Source of the DNA: Cyanoderma ruficeps
Taxonomy: Eukaryota > Chordata > Aves > Passeriformes > Timaliidae
Length of the DNA: 64,000 nt
Reading direction: 5' to 3'
Assembly: GCA_008694505.1 (NCBI GenBank)
Contig: VZDJ01006585.1
Coordinates: forward strand, 9,711,426 to 9,775,425
Made by a program: the position numbers and the translations under genes. The notes below the pieces were generated by a model. That model worked only from the letters and a program-made list of their open reading frames with translations. It made no database searches and was not told the origin of the DNA. Shown here in pieces: positions 40,201-53,036 of this stretch (the first letter of the stretch is position 1; each line of letters opens with the position of its first letter).

Positions 40201-41556
40201 GCTAGGTTGAATATTAGTTATAGTGCTGGCCATCTATTCAACATTTAGTTAGCTATTTAACAAAGTGTTAACATATCAAACCTTGAAGTATTATTAAAAA
40301 AACCCCAAATTTCATTATAAAAGTGTTTTTTTTCTGTTCAATTCTAATTATGGTTTTTTGTCTTTTCTATCTGATATCCAGTATCTGCCATATTTTCTGA
40401 TTCAGATTTTCAGTCATGTTCTTTAAAAGCAAGCTGGACACTCCTTTTTAATTTTTTTTCTTTTTTTCCTCTCCAGGAACCTTTGTTTCTCCGTCCTTCT
40501 GAGGAGCAGTGGCTTCCTTCCTCCCCACACACATAGGAAGAAAGAAAAAAATAGTCTTGAAAAGACAAAATGGGAATGACTCCTTTTATGTAGCTTTGTT
40601 TACTGACACACAAAGACCAGCACAAATGCCACTTATAAAATCATATTCATGTGTCTTTTTAATTATCAAAATAACTTTAAAATATAGAGACAGCAATGGT
40701 CTATTAGTTTCTTAGTTTCATTTTTTTTCCTATACATGTTAAAAAATCTCAGAGGAAACAATTTTCACATGAAAATACAGTGACAACAAACAATTTATAG
40801 TCTTCTTTTTCTTGATCAAAACAAGAAAATAGTAACGTTCCTTTTGTTTTTGGATGTGTCTTTTCTTTTGCAGAACCTGCTGAATGCAATTGAGGAGTTT
40901 TGGATGAAAAAATTTAGCAGCTTTTTTTTGATAATTTCTCTTGTGTTGTTAGACAAAAAAAGAGGGAAATTCTCAGAATAATTACATGGCTCCTGGAATT
41001 TCATGTGCACTTTGTGAATTTGTAAAGTTTTGAAAAGGATAGGCTAAGGATAAATAGCCTATCTACCTACCTTCTCAGTTATATTTTATTTAATTAAATT
41101 AGACATAAGTGAAATAGTACAGTATTATTCCAGCTTTCATTTATCACCATAACCACACTGCTGCATAAAGACATAGAGATCTAATATATTTCCCAAATAA
41201 GCCCAAACAGACTTGCTTTTGAAATGAGACTCCTGCTGCAAAGCAATTTCTTATTTCTTGTGCTTTTCAGTCCTCACAGTTGACCTAAATCAGTGTATAA
41301 CATTTATATTTCAGTCTTATTTGCTGGGGGTTGTACCATTCAGCTTCAACCTGTGGAATGTGAATACCTCTGCTATTATGACCATTTACTTAATTTTTTA
41401 CCATAATATATATTAGAAACAAAAGTGTTATGAAATCCAGTAGAAGTTTTAGAGCTATGTTTTAGTGCCTGAAAAACTCAGAATCCAAAAATAGTTATGT
41501 ATCTACAGGCAACTATCCTGTTGCCTCTTTCTGTTCTACTCTTCCCTGGTCACAGT

Positions 41557-41596
41557 ATGACCTTTAAAGGTCCCTTCCAATACAAATCATTCTATG
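41557..41596 (+). mobile_element. CR1 LINE 3'-tail remnant
   Basis: About 40 bases match the extreme CR1 3' end: TGACCTTTAAAGGTCCCTTC, then CAATACAAATCATTCTATGG. No upstream CR1 sequence is recognisable, so this is a very short 5'-truncated insertion or a remnant. Confidence 0.65.
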
Positions 41597-43679
41597 GCTT
41601 TATTATTTTAGATGCCAAACTTAAGATAAATCTTGTCCTTCAAAGCCTTATTTGTTTCCGTGTAGAACACTGGAAACCAACAGTGAATATCTCAGCTGAA
41701 GATATATATATTAGATGAGATGAATTCTGTCTGTGATGTTATAAATCATTAGCTGCCTCTTAATGACTTGAATGTTTTATTAGAGCTTGACGATTTTTGT
41801 CTCAATGTGTTAAAAAGGGACTTATAGTACATACATATGTGCACAACTTAAATGGTTGTGACTGGTTTGTTTGCTTTTTTTTTAATTCAAAAACAAAGTC
41901 ATGCAGTGTCATCTAATTAACTTCACATGAGATACAATTAAATTAAAATAAATCTGCTCTGATGTTTCCTTTTAATTTTCTTCAAATATACATTTTATCT
42001 TTTCCCACACAACAAAATATCACTCATTAACCATTAATTAGATGCTTTGAAACACTAATGAAGATAAGAAAAAAAATACACTTTGACTACATGAGTAAGA
42101 TTTTATTTCACTGGGGAGTGAAACAGGAAAAAAATCATCATTCTATTCAGAAAGAAATAAATAATTTGACTAATGGTTTGGAAACAATTACAAATTCACA
42201 TATATAGATGGCCTGACAAATTTCATCAAAGTGGTAAAAGTGGGGAAAATTGAATATAATGAGGCCATAGCTTCCAAACCACTATAAAGCATCACTTGTT
42301 AAATTTTTTTAAATTTTGAAATTTGAGTGTAATTTGCCTTTGACTTTTCAAGAGTGATTGTGGAATGCAAGTTATTTAGGCAAAGCATCAATGTACTACA
42401 TTACCTCAATATATTAACTACAAAGTGCATGTCATTGACAATACTGGTAGTTTCAGAAAAATGTCTTTGTGTTGAAAAGGTGGCTGGAAAGACTGTGGTA
42501 AGTCATGAAACTATTAACAAGATCTTATTTCCATAAGCCTGTCTTCAAGTATATGCAATCATTATTATATGTTTTCCTTGACTAATTCTTTAAGTAAGAA
42601 AGACTCAGCAATAATATGATAGTTTTATCCAGAAGTCTACAATGAAACAAAGTGGTGCACATTTGCTTCCTGAGTTTCTCACACCATATGATGAATAGCA
42701 GCAATTATAGAAAAGAACAATATTAGTTTTACAGTTATTGTTATTATCTTAAAGTACCAAGAATAAAATCCCATATTTCCCTAGATAGTCCAATCACCAC
42801 CAAAATATGTGACAGAGGAACATTTTATAATCTCTGTATTTCACACTGGCTGCACAACTAGAAATTGGCAGAGTGAAGTCATTTATATCTCCTTATTACC
42901 GGCTTGCAGAAGGCTTTGAGAATATGGGGCTAGTGATGGATATTTCTATAGCAGATGTTGTTTTATTCTATTTTACCGTAGTACATCTCCTTCAGATTAG
43001 TTCCCCTGCAGTTTATTAAAGTAGCAGAAAGAGGTCAACACTAGGAGAACATGACACGCAACTTGCTTACTCTTGTTTTGCAGAAGGAAACATATTTATA
43101 TACAAATTGAGGACATTTAGGCAGAATCAGAGTTCCTTCATTTACAAATTTATATCTTATTGTGCTCTGTAATTAATTTAAATTGATGCAAAACTTGTTT
43201 AAATATGGTGCAATTATCTAAATGAAATGCTTCTATTGTAAATTAGATTTCTACTAGGTATATAGCACAGATATTTTCTCGGCGGATAAAATGTACCTAA
43301 ATAAGAAAGTCCAATTGCATTAGTGGATTAAATGAAACTAAAATACCATAAAGTACTTTCAATAGTTCTTCCAGCAGGGTGAACTACACTCAAAGCAAAA
43401 AGGTTTAACTGAATGGACCTTATACAATTCTATGCTGTTTTTCAGGGTAGTTGAACTATAATAATGATATTTATTGATACTGAACTTCTAAATTCAAAAT
43501 AACACACATACTTACAGACATGCTCTTATGAGAAAAAGATTTTAGGATATGAACTCAGTCTAAATCACAGTCTGTAGCACATCTGTCAGCATAGAAACAG
43601 CCAATAGGATAAAATAGGATAAGATTTTTTGGAGGGGAGGAATGAAATTTAATTTTTTGATATTTCCACATACTTGTCA
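41597..43679. other. AT-rich non-coding stretch
   Basis: Nothing is recognised. Composition is uniformly A/T-rich with short open frames only. Confidence 0.55.
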
Positions 43680-44530
43680 GCTCAAAATGAGCATGGATTT
43701 TGTGGACTATGCACTGTTACAGCACAGAAGACCAACAGCCTGCTTTGAGAGCAGTGAGAGACTGATGTGGTCAATGACATAAACATTATCTTGGGTGGAC
43801 CTTTGTCCACTGCAGCAAACTGCAAAGAAGCAACTGCTCCTCTGCAACTAGCAAGTCCAGCCCTTCCCAAATATGCCTAACAGGAATTGGGATTGTGATA
43901 GGAACCTGAGATAAGAATGAGGTGGTACTATTCTCCTGTTATTCCAGGTCTGGTGAGAAGAATGTATCCACAGCTGGTACTAGAGGAGAGACTGGAATGC
44001 TAAGGGCTCAGACAGAGGACAAGCACACCTGACACCTCAGGCTACTGCTGCTGTTCAACAAGATAAGGAAAGAGGCAAATCATTCAAGGAGGTGGGTACC
44101 ATCCCTTTATCCTTACTCAAGTGACTCAGTGGTGATAACTCCCCTTGGGCAGTACCAGGACATTGACACCATTGTAACCTCAAAGTATCTGTCCCTGCTG
44201 ATGGGCCAGGATGGGTCACAACCAACTCACCACCTCATCTGTGTTGACTTAAAAGGCAGCTGAAATGTCTTAGAAGGTGTCAGAGACTCCTGAAATGTCC
44301 TGTGATCCACAGCATTGTATCATTCCTGTGAAATTCCTGGACCCATGTCAGCTACCTGGGTGTTTTCACTCGAACCAAGCGTATATAACTTGTGGAATTT
44401 TTATGTTCCATAGGCTTCCCTCAGGCCTGATGGCTCAAGACAGTGACCATCACTTTGACCAACAGAAATCAAAATTGCAACAATCACGATTTGTCAAGGG
44501 ATCCAGGGGATGGTGACTGTCTACTGCTAA
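43680..44530. other. GC-richer block, possible decayed retroelement
   Basis: About 850 bases are markedly GC-richer than both flanks. Near the right end a TATATAA (44382-44388) is followed about 150 bases later by AATAAA near 44530, a promoter-plus-polyadenylation spacing that an LTR could show on the plus strand. TG...CA termini, duplications and protein matches were not found. The 79-codon plus frame (44277-44516) has no family resemblance. A conserved single-copy sequence is the alternative. Confidence 0.35.
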
Positions 44531-44779
44531 ATAAAAATATGTATTATTGACTTTACCATATGGTATTGTTTGCACCTTAATTCAGGCAGAGGCATATCTC
44601 TAAGAATTTTAATAAAAGGACCTTAATAAAGTCTTAGGGAGCATATAATCTATACAAATATCTTATGGGAAATAGCAAAAAATATGCACTTTGATGCTCC
44701 ACAGTTGTGCCCACTGAGAGGACAAGTGATAATGGACCTAATTGTAATACAGAAAAATCCACTTAATTGAAACCAACAC

Positions 44780-44804
44780 TTATTTATTTATTTATTTATT
44801 TATT
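44780..44804. repeat. (TTTA)6 microsatellite
   Basis: This is a perfect tetranucleotide array of about six TTTA units, immediately upstream of a CR1 fragment. Confidence 0.95.
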
Positions 44805-44831
44805 GTCTGAAAGTGGTCAAGCAGGAGTCCC

Positions 44832-44975
44832 AGTTCTTGGAGATATCTGAAACCTGACTGGACATTGCCATTTTCCTGAGTGACCTCTTCTAGCTGACTC
44901 TCCTCTGTGCAGGACAGTTGGGTTAGATGATTCCCAGAGGTTCCTTCCAACAGCTATTAGGTGAGATTCTGTGAT
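44832..44975 (+). mobile_element. CR1 LINE 3' fragment
   Basis: The sequence follows the CR1 3' UTR: CAGTTCTTGGAGATATCTGA, then ACTGGACATTGCC, TCTGTGCAGGACAGTTGGG, TTAGATGATTCCCAGAGG and TTCCTTCCAACAGCTATTAG. It ends with GATTCTGTGATGG. It is about 145 bases, 5'-truncated and diverged, with no coding region. Confidence 0.78.
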
Positions 44976-47312
44976 GGTTGCATTGACTTTAGCAGTGGCA
45001 ATATAGCAGAGCTGAAAGCTAAATGGCATGAGGCCCTGTCTGCAGCATCCATTTTTAAGAGATTCCTCCAAGTCCTTAATTGTACTTTTATATATTTGAA
45101 CAAATTGAAGCACTTGAAACTTATAGTCACCACTTCTTAATAAAATTCAAGATAATGCCATAAGAATGTTATATTTGGAAAGCTCTATAGGTTTTCTCAG
45201 ATTATTCAGCATCCACATAATTTTAGCATTTATATCTGAGCAATGTAAAGCCAGCCTATAGTGCTTATTTAACTAATGCTGATTAGCATTAGTTTACCCA
45301 CAGCCTGAACTACAAATCTGGTAGCCAGACAGAAAGAGTATTTTCACTTTTTATTTTTTTGTGAAAATATTTCTATAACCAAAGTTAATGCATTTGAAAT
45401 AAAATGAATCATAACTGTTTGGTTTCTTTTACAAAAATTGCATTATGTATAATAACAATTCTAAATAAATAGTTTCAGTCGAGTAATTTTCTGATTTTGT
45501 TATTAAATTGGTTATAGAGGTGTTATTTGAGCAGACTTCACATTTTTCCACACCTTTGGTGAAAATGGTGGCTAGAAATCTAGAGACTGGACATTCTGCA
45601 AGATTCTCTTACTGGCCTGTGAAGTAATAATGAGCTCACAGTTACCTTCCCCTGTGCCTCCCACCTCCCTCCTCACAACACATTTTGGTCAAGCCTTGCT
45701 AAAGCATTGATTTTTTAAAAATAAACTTATTGTGCAGTAAAAGAGATTCACAAGGTAATCTCCTTTTCTGTAGAGTGGCATTTAAACAAAACACAAAAGT
45801 CTTCAAATATTTTTGCTACCTTTAACACAATGGCTTTTGTCTTCTCTGAGGGTGAAAACTGTATTGACTTATTTTTTGTCTTGTCACACTGTTGTCTTTA
45901 ACTCACATTGTGCCCTGCATGTAATAAACCCTACTATATTTGGGAAGCTCTAGTCCTGTTATAACTGCTTTCTTGTTTTAATTCCATTTTGAAGACATGC
46001 ACATGCATATGCCAGCATGTCTTGATAGCAAATACATTTCTTGTATTTTTTACTTGGTATGATCAATTAAACTTGTCAGTTTACTCACAGTGTTTGCTTC
46101 TAAATTGCACTATAAATTGATATCATCAAGCCATTTAGTGAACTTAGATAACTTTAGGTCCTACTTTTGTTTGCTTGTTTTCTTGCGTGTCTAATATATA
46201 ATCATTAAAAGATTCAAAGTATGCTTTAAGAAGAAATTAAAATAATGGTGTTAGCATTTTTCTTAGTTGTGAAGGGTTTTTTTAAACTCATACCTTCACA
46301 CCTGATCCCTAAAGAGCACTGTTCAGAATCATTAACAGCAAATATGTGTTTACAGCTAGTTTTTAAATCAATTGCTAATTAACTTCACAAGGCAGAAATG
46401 GATTTCTGTTTAGCACTGAGTTTGCGCTTTTCCTTTATTCTTGGTAGTCACAGGTGTAAGGTTCAAACTACATTAGCATCTGCTCTGTAACTGCCTGATC
46501 CAAACCTCAGAGAAATCAACATAAATTTAGTGAGAAAATTTGATGGGGAAATCTTCACAAAAATCCTAAGGTTTATGGAAAATTTAAGCTACTAAATTTC
46601 TAGTACTTCTGGAAGTCTGCCATTGCTTTCAAATCACGGTCAGCTTTGAGGTTAGATCAGATTGCAAAAGGTCCAGTCACATTTTAGTATCCCTGCAACA
46701 CCTTTGATGCACCTTTTCCAGTGCTTCACAATCCTCATTGATTTCTTCTCCCTATTTTTCTCTTCCTTAAACAGTTTCCTGTAAGTTGTGCCAAATGTCT
46801 CTTCTTTCGTTGTTTAATATAATCAAGAGTCTAGCTGCATATTCTTTAAAAATTCACCACAGATAATGGAAGAAAGCAATTAGAGTCTGTCTTTTTTTAT
46901 TCAGGGTGAACAAACTCAGTTCTCCCAATACACCATATACATTCCATAACCTAGGTATTACACCAGCTATAAAAATTAATATGTATCTTACAACATTTTT
47001 CTTTTCTTTCTAATAACTAAATATAAGAACACAAAGCAATCTATTGTAGATTAACTTATTATTACTCAGCTTAAATGTAGCTAGTATTAGAACAGAATAA
47101 AGTTTCCTATTAGAAGTTTGTCGCTGATTACTGTGCACAGACTTGCCACCATTTCTTATGCAAAGCTCTCATTACTTCCAGCAGGAGTTTTGCAAGCAAA
47201 TATAATCTATGGTCTAATTAAATGGTTGCGTTTATTCACTTTATGTATTCCCTGGTTTTGGTTGGTGTTACGAACCAGTTTAAACACAGAAGAGCAAAGA
47301 AAACCAAGTCTC
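44976..47312. other. AT-rich non-coding stretch
   Basis: No gene or repeat is recognised apart from the hairpin at 45271-45294. The part 46330-46520 has mixed composition with AATTGCTAATTAAC-type cores and may be a conserved element. Confidence 0.5.
45271..45294. repeat. Perfect inverted repeat, 10-bp stem, 4-nt loop
   Basis: AACTAATGCT (45271-45280) and AGCATTAGTT (45285-45294) flank GATT. The arms hold homeodomain-like TAAT cores, so paired factor binding is possible but unproven. Confidence 0.93.
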
Positions 47313-48428
47313 TGTAAATAAAATGGTTAGATCCCAGAAAGGTTTGAAATATACCCCAAAGCTTGATTAAAACCAAATGAAGTTAGATAATGGTGCCAGA
47401 AAAACCTTAATTTATTTTATTTAATATTAAAGGAGCCAACGAGAAAGAAAGAGAAGATAAAGAAAGATGAAAGAAAGAAAGAAATGGAAAAAGAAGTGTG
47501 TGTGGGGATGGGAGGGACAGGGGGAGAGTAACAGGTGGAAGAATATCACCCATCCTAGGGTCCCAATGATGTCTTGTTGCTCCCCTCCATCTGGTCTTCT
47601 TGGTGGTGAGAATCCCCCACTGCCACCAGCACACCAAAAGGTATAAAATTCTGTGGGTTAATATACAATTGGGCTAGATGGGAACACCCACGTGCCTCCC
47701 TTGCAGGGGGTGAGTTTGACACTATCCCTTGCAGCACTGAGGGTCTGTTGCATCATCTGCAGTGCTCTGGGGACCCGTTTGGTGGGGGGGTCTTAGGTGG
47801 GCCATGTCACTCCCTCTGCTGTGGATAAGCTTTTCCCCAGGTGAAGGGAGCCCTGCATCTTTGGCTCCTCTGCACAGCAGATGATGGGCATACACTGCCT
47901 TGGACCAGAGGCCTTTTTACCCCACACCCAAAACCTGTCTTCCTCCTCTTGTTGCCTTTGGAAGGCTGACCTGAAACAGAGACTAGACAGACCTAGAGAA
48001 TAAAGTAGATATTTATAGAAAGGCCTTAGGGTACACCTTGGGCAGGACAAGAGCCTGGCCAAGGCTGCACCCAAGGTGGACTAAGAATGGTCACAAAAAT
48101 GGATGACCAGTCACAGGGTCACACTTTTATAAGTTTTTGGTCCATTTGCATATTGGGGCCCAACTGTCCAACCACAGCCTCCAGTCATGAGGTCTCATCC
48201 TTGTTTCTCCCTTAGTCCATAATTTTTTATGCTTTTGGGCTTGAAAGTTCTCCTTTGTCTTCAGCAGGAAAAGGATTTCTTTTGTCTACCTATTCTGTGA
48301 AGAGAGCTTACTAGCACTTACTATGAGGCTCAGAACTACAGCCCTAGGAAGCACAGAATCTGAAAAACATGAAAGCTAAAATTTAAGGCAGCACTCCCTT
48401 CCACTCTTCAGTGTGAGGGTCTGTGACA
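47313..48428 (-). mobile_element. ERVK-like LTR element, ~1.1 kb
   Basis: On the minus strand the element starts TGTCACAGACC (48428) and ends TTATTTACA (47313), so both ends show the retroviral TG...CA pattern. The flanking plus-strand bases are GTCTC on the left and GTCTG on the right, four of five identical, suggesting a target-site duplication. Inside, on the minus strand, are a TATA-like CTTATAAAA (48125-48133), a long pyrimidine-rich stretch (about 47430-47530) and overlapping AATAAA signals (47411-47421). The pyrimidine tract followed by ATTAAATAAA is what I know from songbird ERVK-like LTRs. About 700 bases from TATA to polyadenylation is long for one LTR, so an insertion inside it or two joined LTRs is possible. 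Frames at 47407-47737 and 47793-48074 lie within it and are not gene-like. Confidence 0.6.
47438..47494. repeat. (GAAA)n-like purine tract
   Basis: AAAG/GAAA tetranucleotides are interrupted by ATA and ATG. On the minus strand this is the polypyrimidine stretch upstream of the LTR polyadenylation signal. Confidence 0.85.
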
Positions 48429-50152
48429 GTCTGGCAGCTGATATCCCTGGAGCTGTGGTCTCCACCCTGAAGGTGCTTCGCTTGATCTCTCTGTGAATGG
48501 ATTCTTCTTCCCCCAGCCCAGACATCAGGCACTTCATCTCCATCAACTAGTAGTGTAAGGCTTTAGTCAGGTCCCCATTCAGGGTATGGTGGTCTTCAGC
48601 TTCTGTTATACAGTTTTGCTATAACAGGCAAAATCCTTCGTGAAGATCCATAAGCCATAAATAATATTTCAGCCTCTGACAGTTGGGTTGTTTGGGTTTA
48701 TTTTCTTTTTGTTTTGTTTTAGGATTTTTGAAATGAACAAATAAGATTCAAAGCAGATGTAGTAAAATAAATACAAGCTGAAGGATCTTTTGGAGTGGTG
48801 GTTTCTAACAAAAGAAAAAAAAATCAATCACTGTTTGGATTTATGGTGGACAAACCCAAAGAATATTAATTGTATAAAAATAATAGTCAAATATGGATAT
48901 TGTACATAAATGCTCATTTTATAAGCCAAATAGTTATGATATCTATGTCTAGAGACCTGAACATTATTAAACACATTAGTCTAAAAGAAACATTCCATTT
49001 TTAATTACTTCTATAATTTTAAATTTTATTTAGTTTTTAGTATATGGTGGAAATCAGTAACTCACATCCAATTTTTTTCTATTGCAAAAAAATTGAATTT
49101 CAAAATTTTTTTTAAGAAGCACTTTTGTATGCAGAAAGGCATAAAATGAACCTGGAAGAAAGGTGAATTTAAGGCTTGCTGACTTGAATTTGTGTGTAAT
49201 AAAACCCTAAATGCAATTATTCCAGTGTAAATATCAACTACAAAAATCTTTCTTAGAGACTACAGGAGAGATTAGGAAAACACTCAGGGAAAAAAAAGTC
49301 AGAATTTGCTTTAAAAACTGAATTTCAAATGAGTCCATGTCTAGTCTTTTAAAACATTTTTTTCTACTATAGCCTGTGGCAGATGATGGCAGTCTTGTAC
49401 CAGCCATAAAATTTTAAGCATTACTGCTATAAATATGTACGCACACAGAAAGAAATATAAAATATTAGTAAGGTGAAAAGGAGACAGAGTTTGAGGGGTT
49501 TTTCATTTTATTTTCCACATCATGAGATGGTAATTTTATAAAGTACAAAGTTTCTGTAAATCTGATTTAAATCTTTCTTGGGTTCTACATATTGCATATT
49601 TACAGAAACTAATTTTGCTGTCACAATGACAATAACACAAATAATTATCTCTAAAATATAGCTGGTATCTTGTAGGAAATAAGTACCTCTGCAAGTGATG
49701 GATTACTGTCATGCTTCACTAGTCTGGATGAGTGTAGACAATTTCAGAATTGGATATCATGCTTATGAGTAATGGGGAATATTCCTTTATGTGTATTTCT
49801 AAAATTATGCTGGTAAGAAACCTTCTACTTAGAAATATAAAATCCCTAAACATCAAGAAAATTTTATTTGAGTTGCTTTGTAGCACTTGGTTTTAATCCA
49901 TAAAAGAGTGACATAAATTTGTGCATCAGAAAAAAAACACAAGCACACACACACTCACACACACAGATGCACGCAAAACCTAGACTACAATAACGAGTCA
50001 ACCAACCAAAAAAACCCCCCAAAGTTTCAAAAGCCTTCTGACAGCAATATCAGGAAAGCAGAATTACCTGAAAATATTTTCCCGTCTTACAGAGTAGAGA
50101 ACCACACAACACTTTCACATACGTTTTGATAAGTAGTTATGCCATGACAGAT
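48429..50152. other. Non-coding stretch, GC-richer at its start
   Basis: The first 200 bases (48429-48640) are GC-richer and may be unrecognised repeat next to the LTR element. The rest is AT-rich and featureless except for a CA repeat at 49937-49974. Confidence 0.5.
49937..49974. repeat. (CA)n microsatellite, imperfect
   Basis: CACAC arrays are interrupted by AG, TC and GATG after a short A-run. Length polymorphism is expected. Confidence 0.92.
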
Positions 50153-50557
50153 ATCATAGAATCACAAATCATAGAATATGCTGAATAGAATGGACCCACA
50201 AAGATCATTGAGTCCAACTCCTGGCCCTTCACAGGACACCCCGAGAGTCACACCATATGTCCAAGAGTATTGTCCAAATGCCGCCTGAGCTCTGTCAGGC
50301 TGGTGCTGTGACCGCTTCCCTGGGGAGCCGCTTCCAATGCCCAGACACCCTCTGGGTGAAAAACCACTACCTGGTATCTGACTTAAACCTCCCCTGACAC
50401 AGCTTCAGGCACTGTCACTGGGCACCACCGAGAACAGATCAGTGTCTGCCTCTTCTCTTACCCTTGTGAGGAAGTTGTAGCTGTGATAAGATCTCTCCTC
50501 AGTTTCCTCCTCTCCAGGCTGAATAAACTTACAGCTCTCCCTCAAGGCCCTTGAGGG
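50153..50557 (-). mobile_element. CR1 LINE 3' fragment
   Basis: The CR1 3' end is at the left (ATCATAGAATC with a second ATCATAGAAT). Rightward on the minus strand are the hallmarks AGTTGGACTCAATGATC, the block around CCTGGGTGGTGTC-like sequence, and GGAGAGGAGGAAACTGAGGA near 50507. It is about 400 bases, 5'-truncated and limited to the 3' UTR-adjacent part. A small palindrome, CTCAAGGCCCTTGAG, lies at the 5' break (50541-50555). Confidence 0.93.
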
Positions 50558-52994
50558 TGAAGTATTCTGCATTTAATCATCATGAGCACATCCTGCTCTT
50601 TGCTGATGATCCACATTTGAACCATTACCTTTCACTTCCAAGATATAAACAGAGTGGTAACAGATGAATAAAAACTAATTGGTGTCTGCAAAATACAAAC
50701 ACACCTGATATTTCTTAGTTTCCTATTTGAAGAAGGCAAATGTTAATTTCACTTTTTCATGAAATTGCCATAGGAAGATGTATTGGCTGATCTATATAAC
50801 TTTTTAAAGGATTTATTTGTACAACATATTGTATTGCTAACTTGGGCTCAGCTTTTCCTTGCCATTCCTTATCCTAAGCAGAAAGTATCCGTTAATTATA
50901 AAATCACTGTCTGTGAATTGGGTTTCATTACAGAGTCCTCTATAGATTTCCTTCCTCATCTTAAAAGGTAATTTTAGTCAGATTATGCCAAAGTCTTTAT
51001 TTGTCCTTATTCGTTGCATGTTGTCCTTTGTGTAGTCACTGGTTACAACGCAAGGTACTCAAAATGTCTTGCAAATGAGGTTACCTGGTTTTGAAGGCCT
51101 TCTGGTATTCTACCATGTCAAGATTTTCCTGGAAAAATTTGTTCCTATTTATTTGTCAAATCTAGACACAAAAACTCCTTCCCTTTCTAACTTACGTGCC
51201 CTAGGATGTGGTAAGAAATACCAATATATGATGATATTTGAAATGCTGTGTACCTCCCCACTTTGTTCAGCATGCCCATTTGGCTCAATTATGTTTTGAA
51301 CTTGAACCAGTGGAAAAGGTACAGCATAGGAAATAGGGAACTGTGGCTGTAATATTAGCGATTTAGTACTTTTACGTACAGAAGAGGAACTAAATGCTGA
51401 ATTTTAAAGCACAATTTGACTGAAGAGTAATTTTGCACAGCATGCAGCATAAAAAGCAGTATTCCTAGATTAGAACAGAAAATAAAACCCAACCAAAAGG
51501 TACTTAAGGTAAAAGAAGGAAGTAATAGGAGGGGAAAATCTGTAACCTTAATCACTACAACTTGTTACTGAATTGTGAATTTTAGAAAAATCTTTCCATA
51601 TCTCAAAATATATTGTTACTCTCCCTTCACTGATCATTACAGAAATTCCTCATTCTGTACAGATGATCCCCCAACAGTGCTTCCATATTACCAACAGACT
51701 CAAAGTAGAATAAAAGAAATATTGATTTGTTTAAAAAAATATTTTCACTAGATTAACAAAAACCCTCGAATCTTGTATTTTTAGTCAGAACAACATTTTG
51801 CTTGTTCAATACAAATATAAAGAAACAAAAGGGAAGCCTTAAGTTATTTGATTTAGAGGAAAATCTAAATTTTCTCTTGGCCTTAATCTAAAGCACACAT
51901 CTTGTATCAAGTGAGAGGTCGTGTCTCAGATTGCTTCCTGAGATCTTAAAACTCTTTCCCACTGTACATTCCATGAGAGTACATGCAATTAGAGATGTTA
52001 CAACTGAGAAGTTAAACAATCTCAATTATTCATAGAAGCAATGGTGTATTTCTTCCCATCAATCCCACAAATACTGAAATCTCCATCTAGTCTGTCTGAA
52101 GGGACAGGGTACAATTTGAATTCTGGGTGTAGCTACTATATGCAGCAGAAATGAATTTGACCTGCAGGCTTTCTTTTTCATCAGTGACATAGATTTGCTC
52201 ACTGCTATTCAAAATGAAAGATAAGCACTGAATCAAATACAATCTGTGTCAGCTTATGAAATGACTGTCTTATAAATTGGATGGTGTTGGGCTAAGCAAC
52301 CAAAAATATCTGAGTAACTAGAAATAAAGAAGGGTTACTAAATCTGCTTATCTGTAATATGAACAACTTGGAGTTCAGCTAGTTTCCTTCATTAAGGAAG
52401 AAGATGTATTCATCAAAGTCAGTAACATAGTAAACACAGAACCAGCTCTGATAAGGGACTCCTAAGTCTGAAGGACAAAATTTTAAGTCAATCCAATAAT
52501 TAAAACATGGGATGGACAAATTGAGAAAATTCAGAATAAAAGAGAGGTTTAGTGCTTTGTGAAGAGTGTCAGCAATTGATAATTTTTCTTTGTTTCTTTG
52601 TTTTGCTTATATGGCAGTAAAACAGCTAATCTGATCCACACCAAATAAGTTTTACCACCAATATTATACCAAATGTTTCAGAAGTTCATTCAAATTTTAT
52701 TATAGGAGAATGTGAGCAGACTATTTTACCACATCCAGCACCTGGAAGAAATTTCTACTAAAGAAAATTAAAGAACTTTGTTCTAAGACAAAAGAAGTTT
52801 AATGTTGTTGTTTTTAGTAAATTAAATATGGAGTAGAGAGGATATACTTTGGTACTGGGTGAGACTAACCAAATAAACAACCAAAAGACACAGTAAACGA
52901 GAGTTACACTTTAAAAAGGATCATTGCAATGAATTTTGGGTTTTCTTGTTGATTTGTTTTCACAATTTATGTATTTCGCAAAACATCTTTTCTA

Positions 52995-53036
52995 ATGTCA
53001 TCAGGATATTATGACATTTCATCATGTCATCAGGAT
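52995..53036. repeat. Direct repeat, 13 bp, 29-bp period
   Basis: ATGTCATCAGGAT occurs at 52995-53007 and 53024-53036, with ATGACAT, an inverted echo of ATGTCAT, between them. Confidence 0.88.

Larger units (their letters stand above)
27427..41556. other. AT-rich non-coding stretch
   Basis: No gene is supported and no interspersed repeat is recognised with confidence. A GC-richer patch near 38590-38840 could be a decayed repeat. Candidate conserved elements (30540-31110, 32440-32720), candidate exonic frames (31211-31552, 33368-33700), a hairpin (34275-34298) and small direct repeats are listed separately. Confidence 0.5.

Noticed and set aside
47793..48074. 93-codon minus frame as a retroviral gene
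   Set aside because: It lies within the LTR-bounded element and spans the expected LTR end and transcribed region; no gag, pol or env motif is seen.
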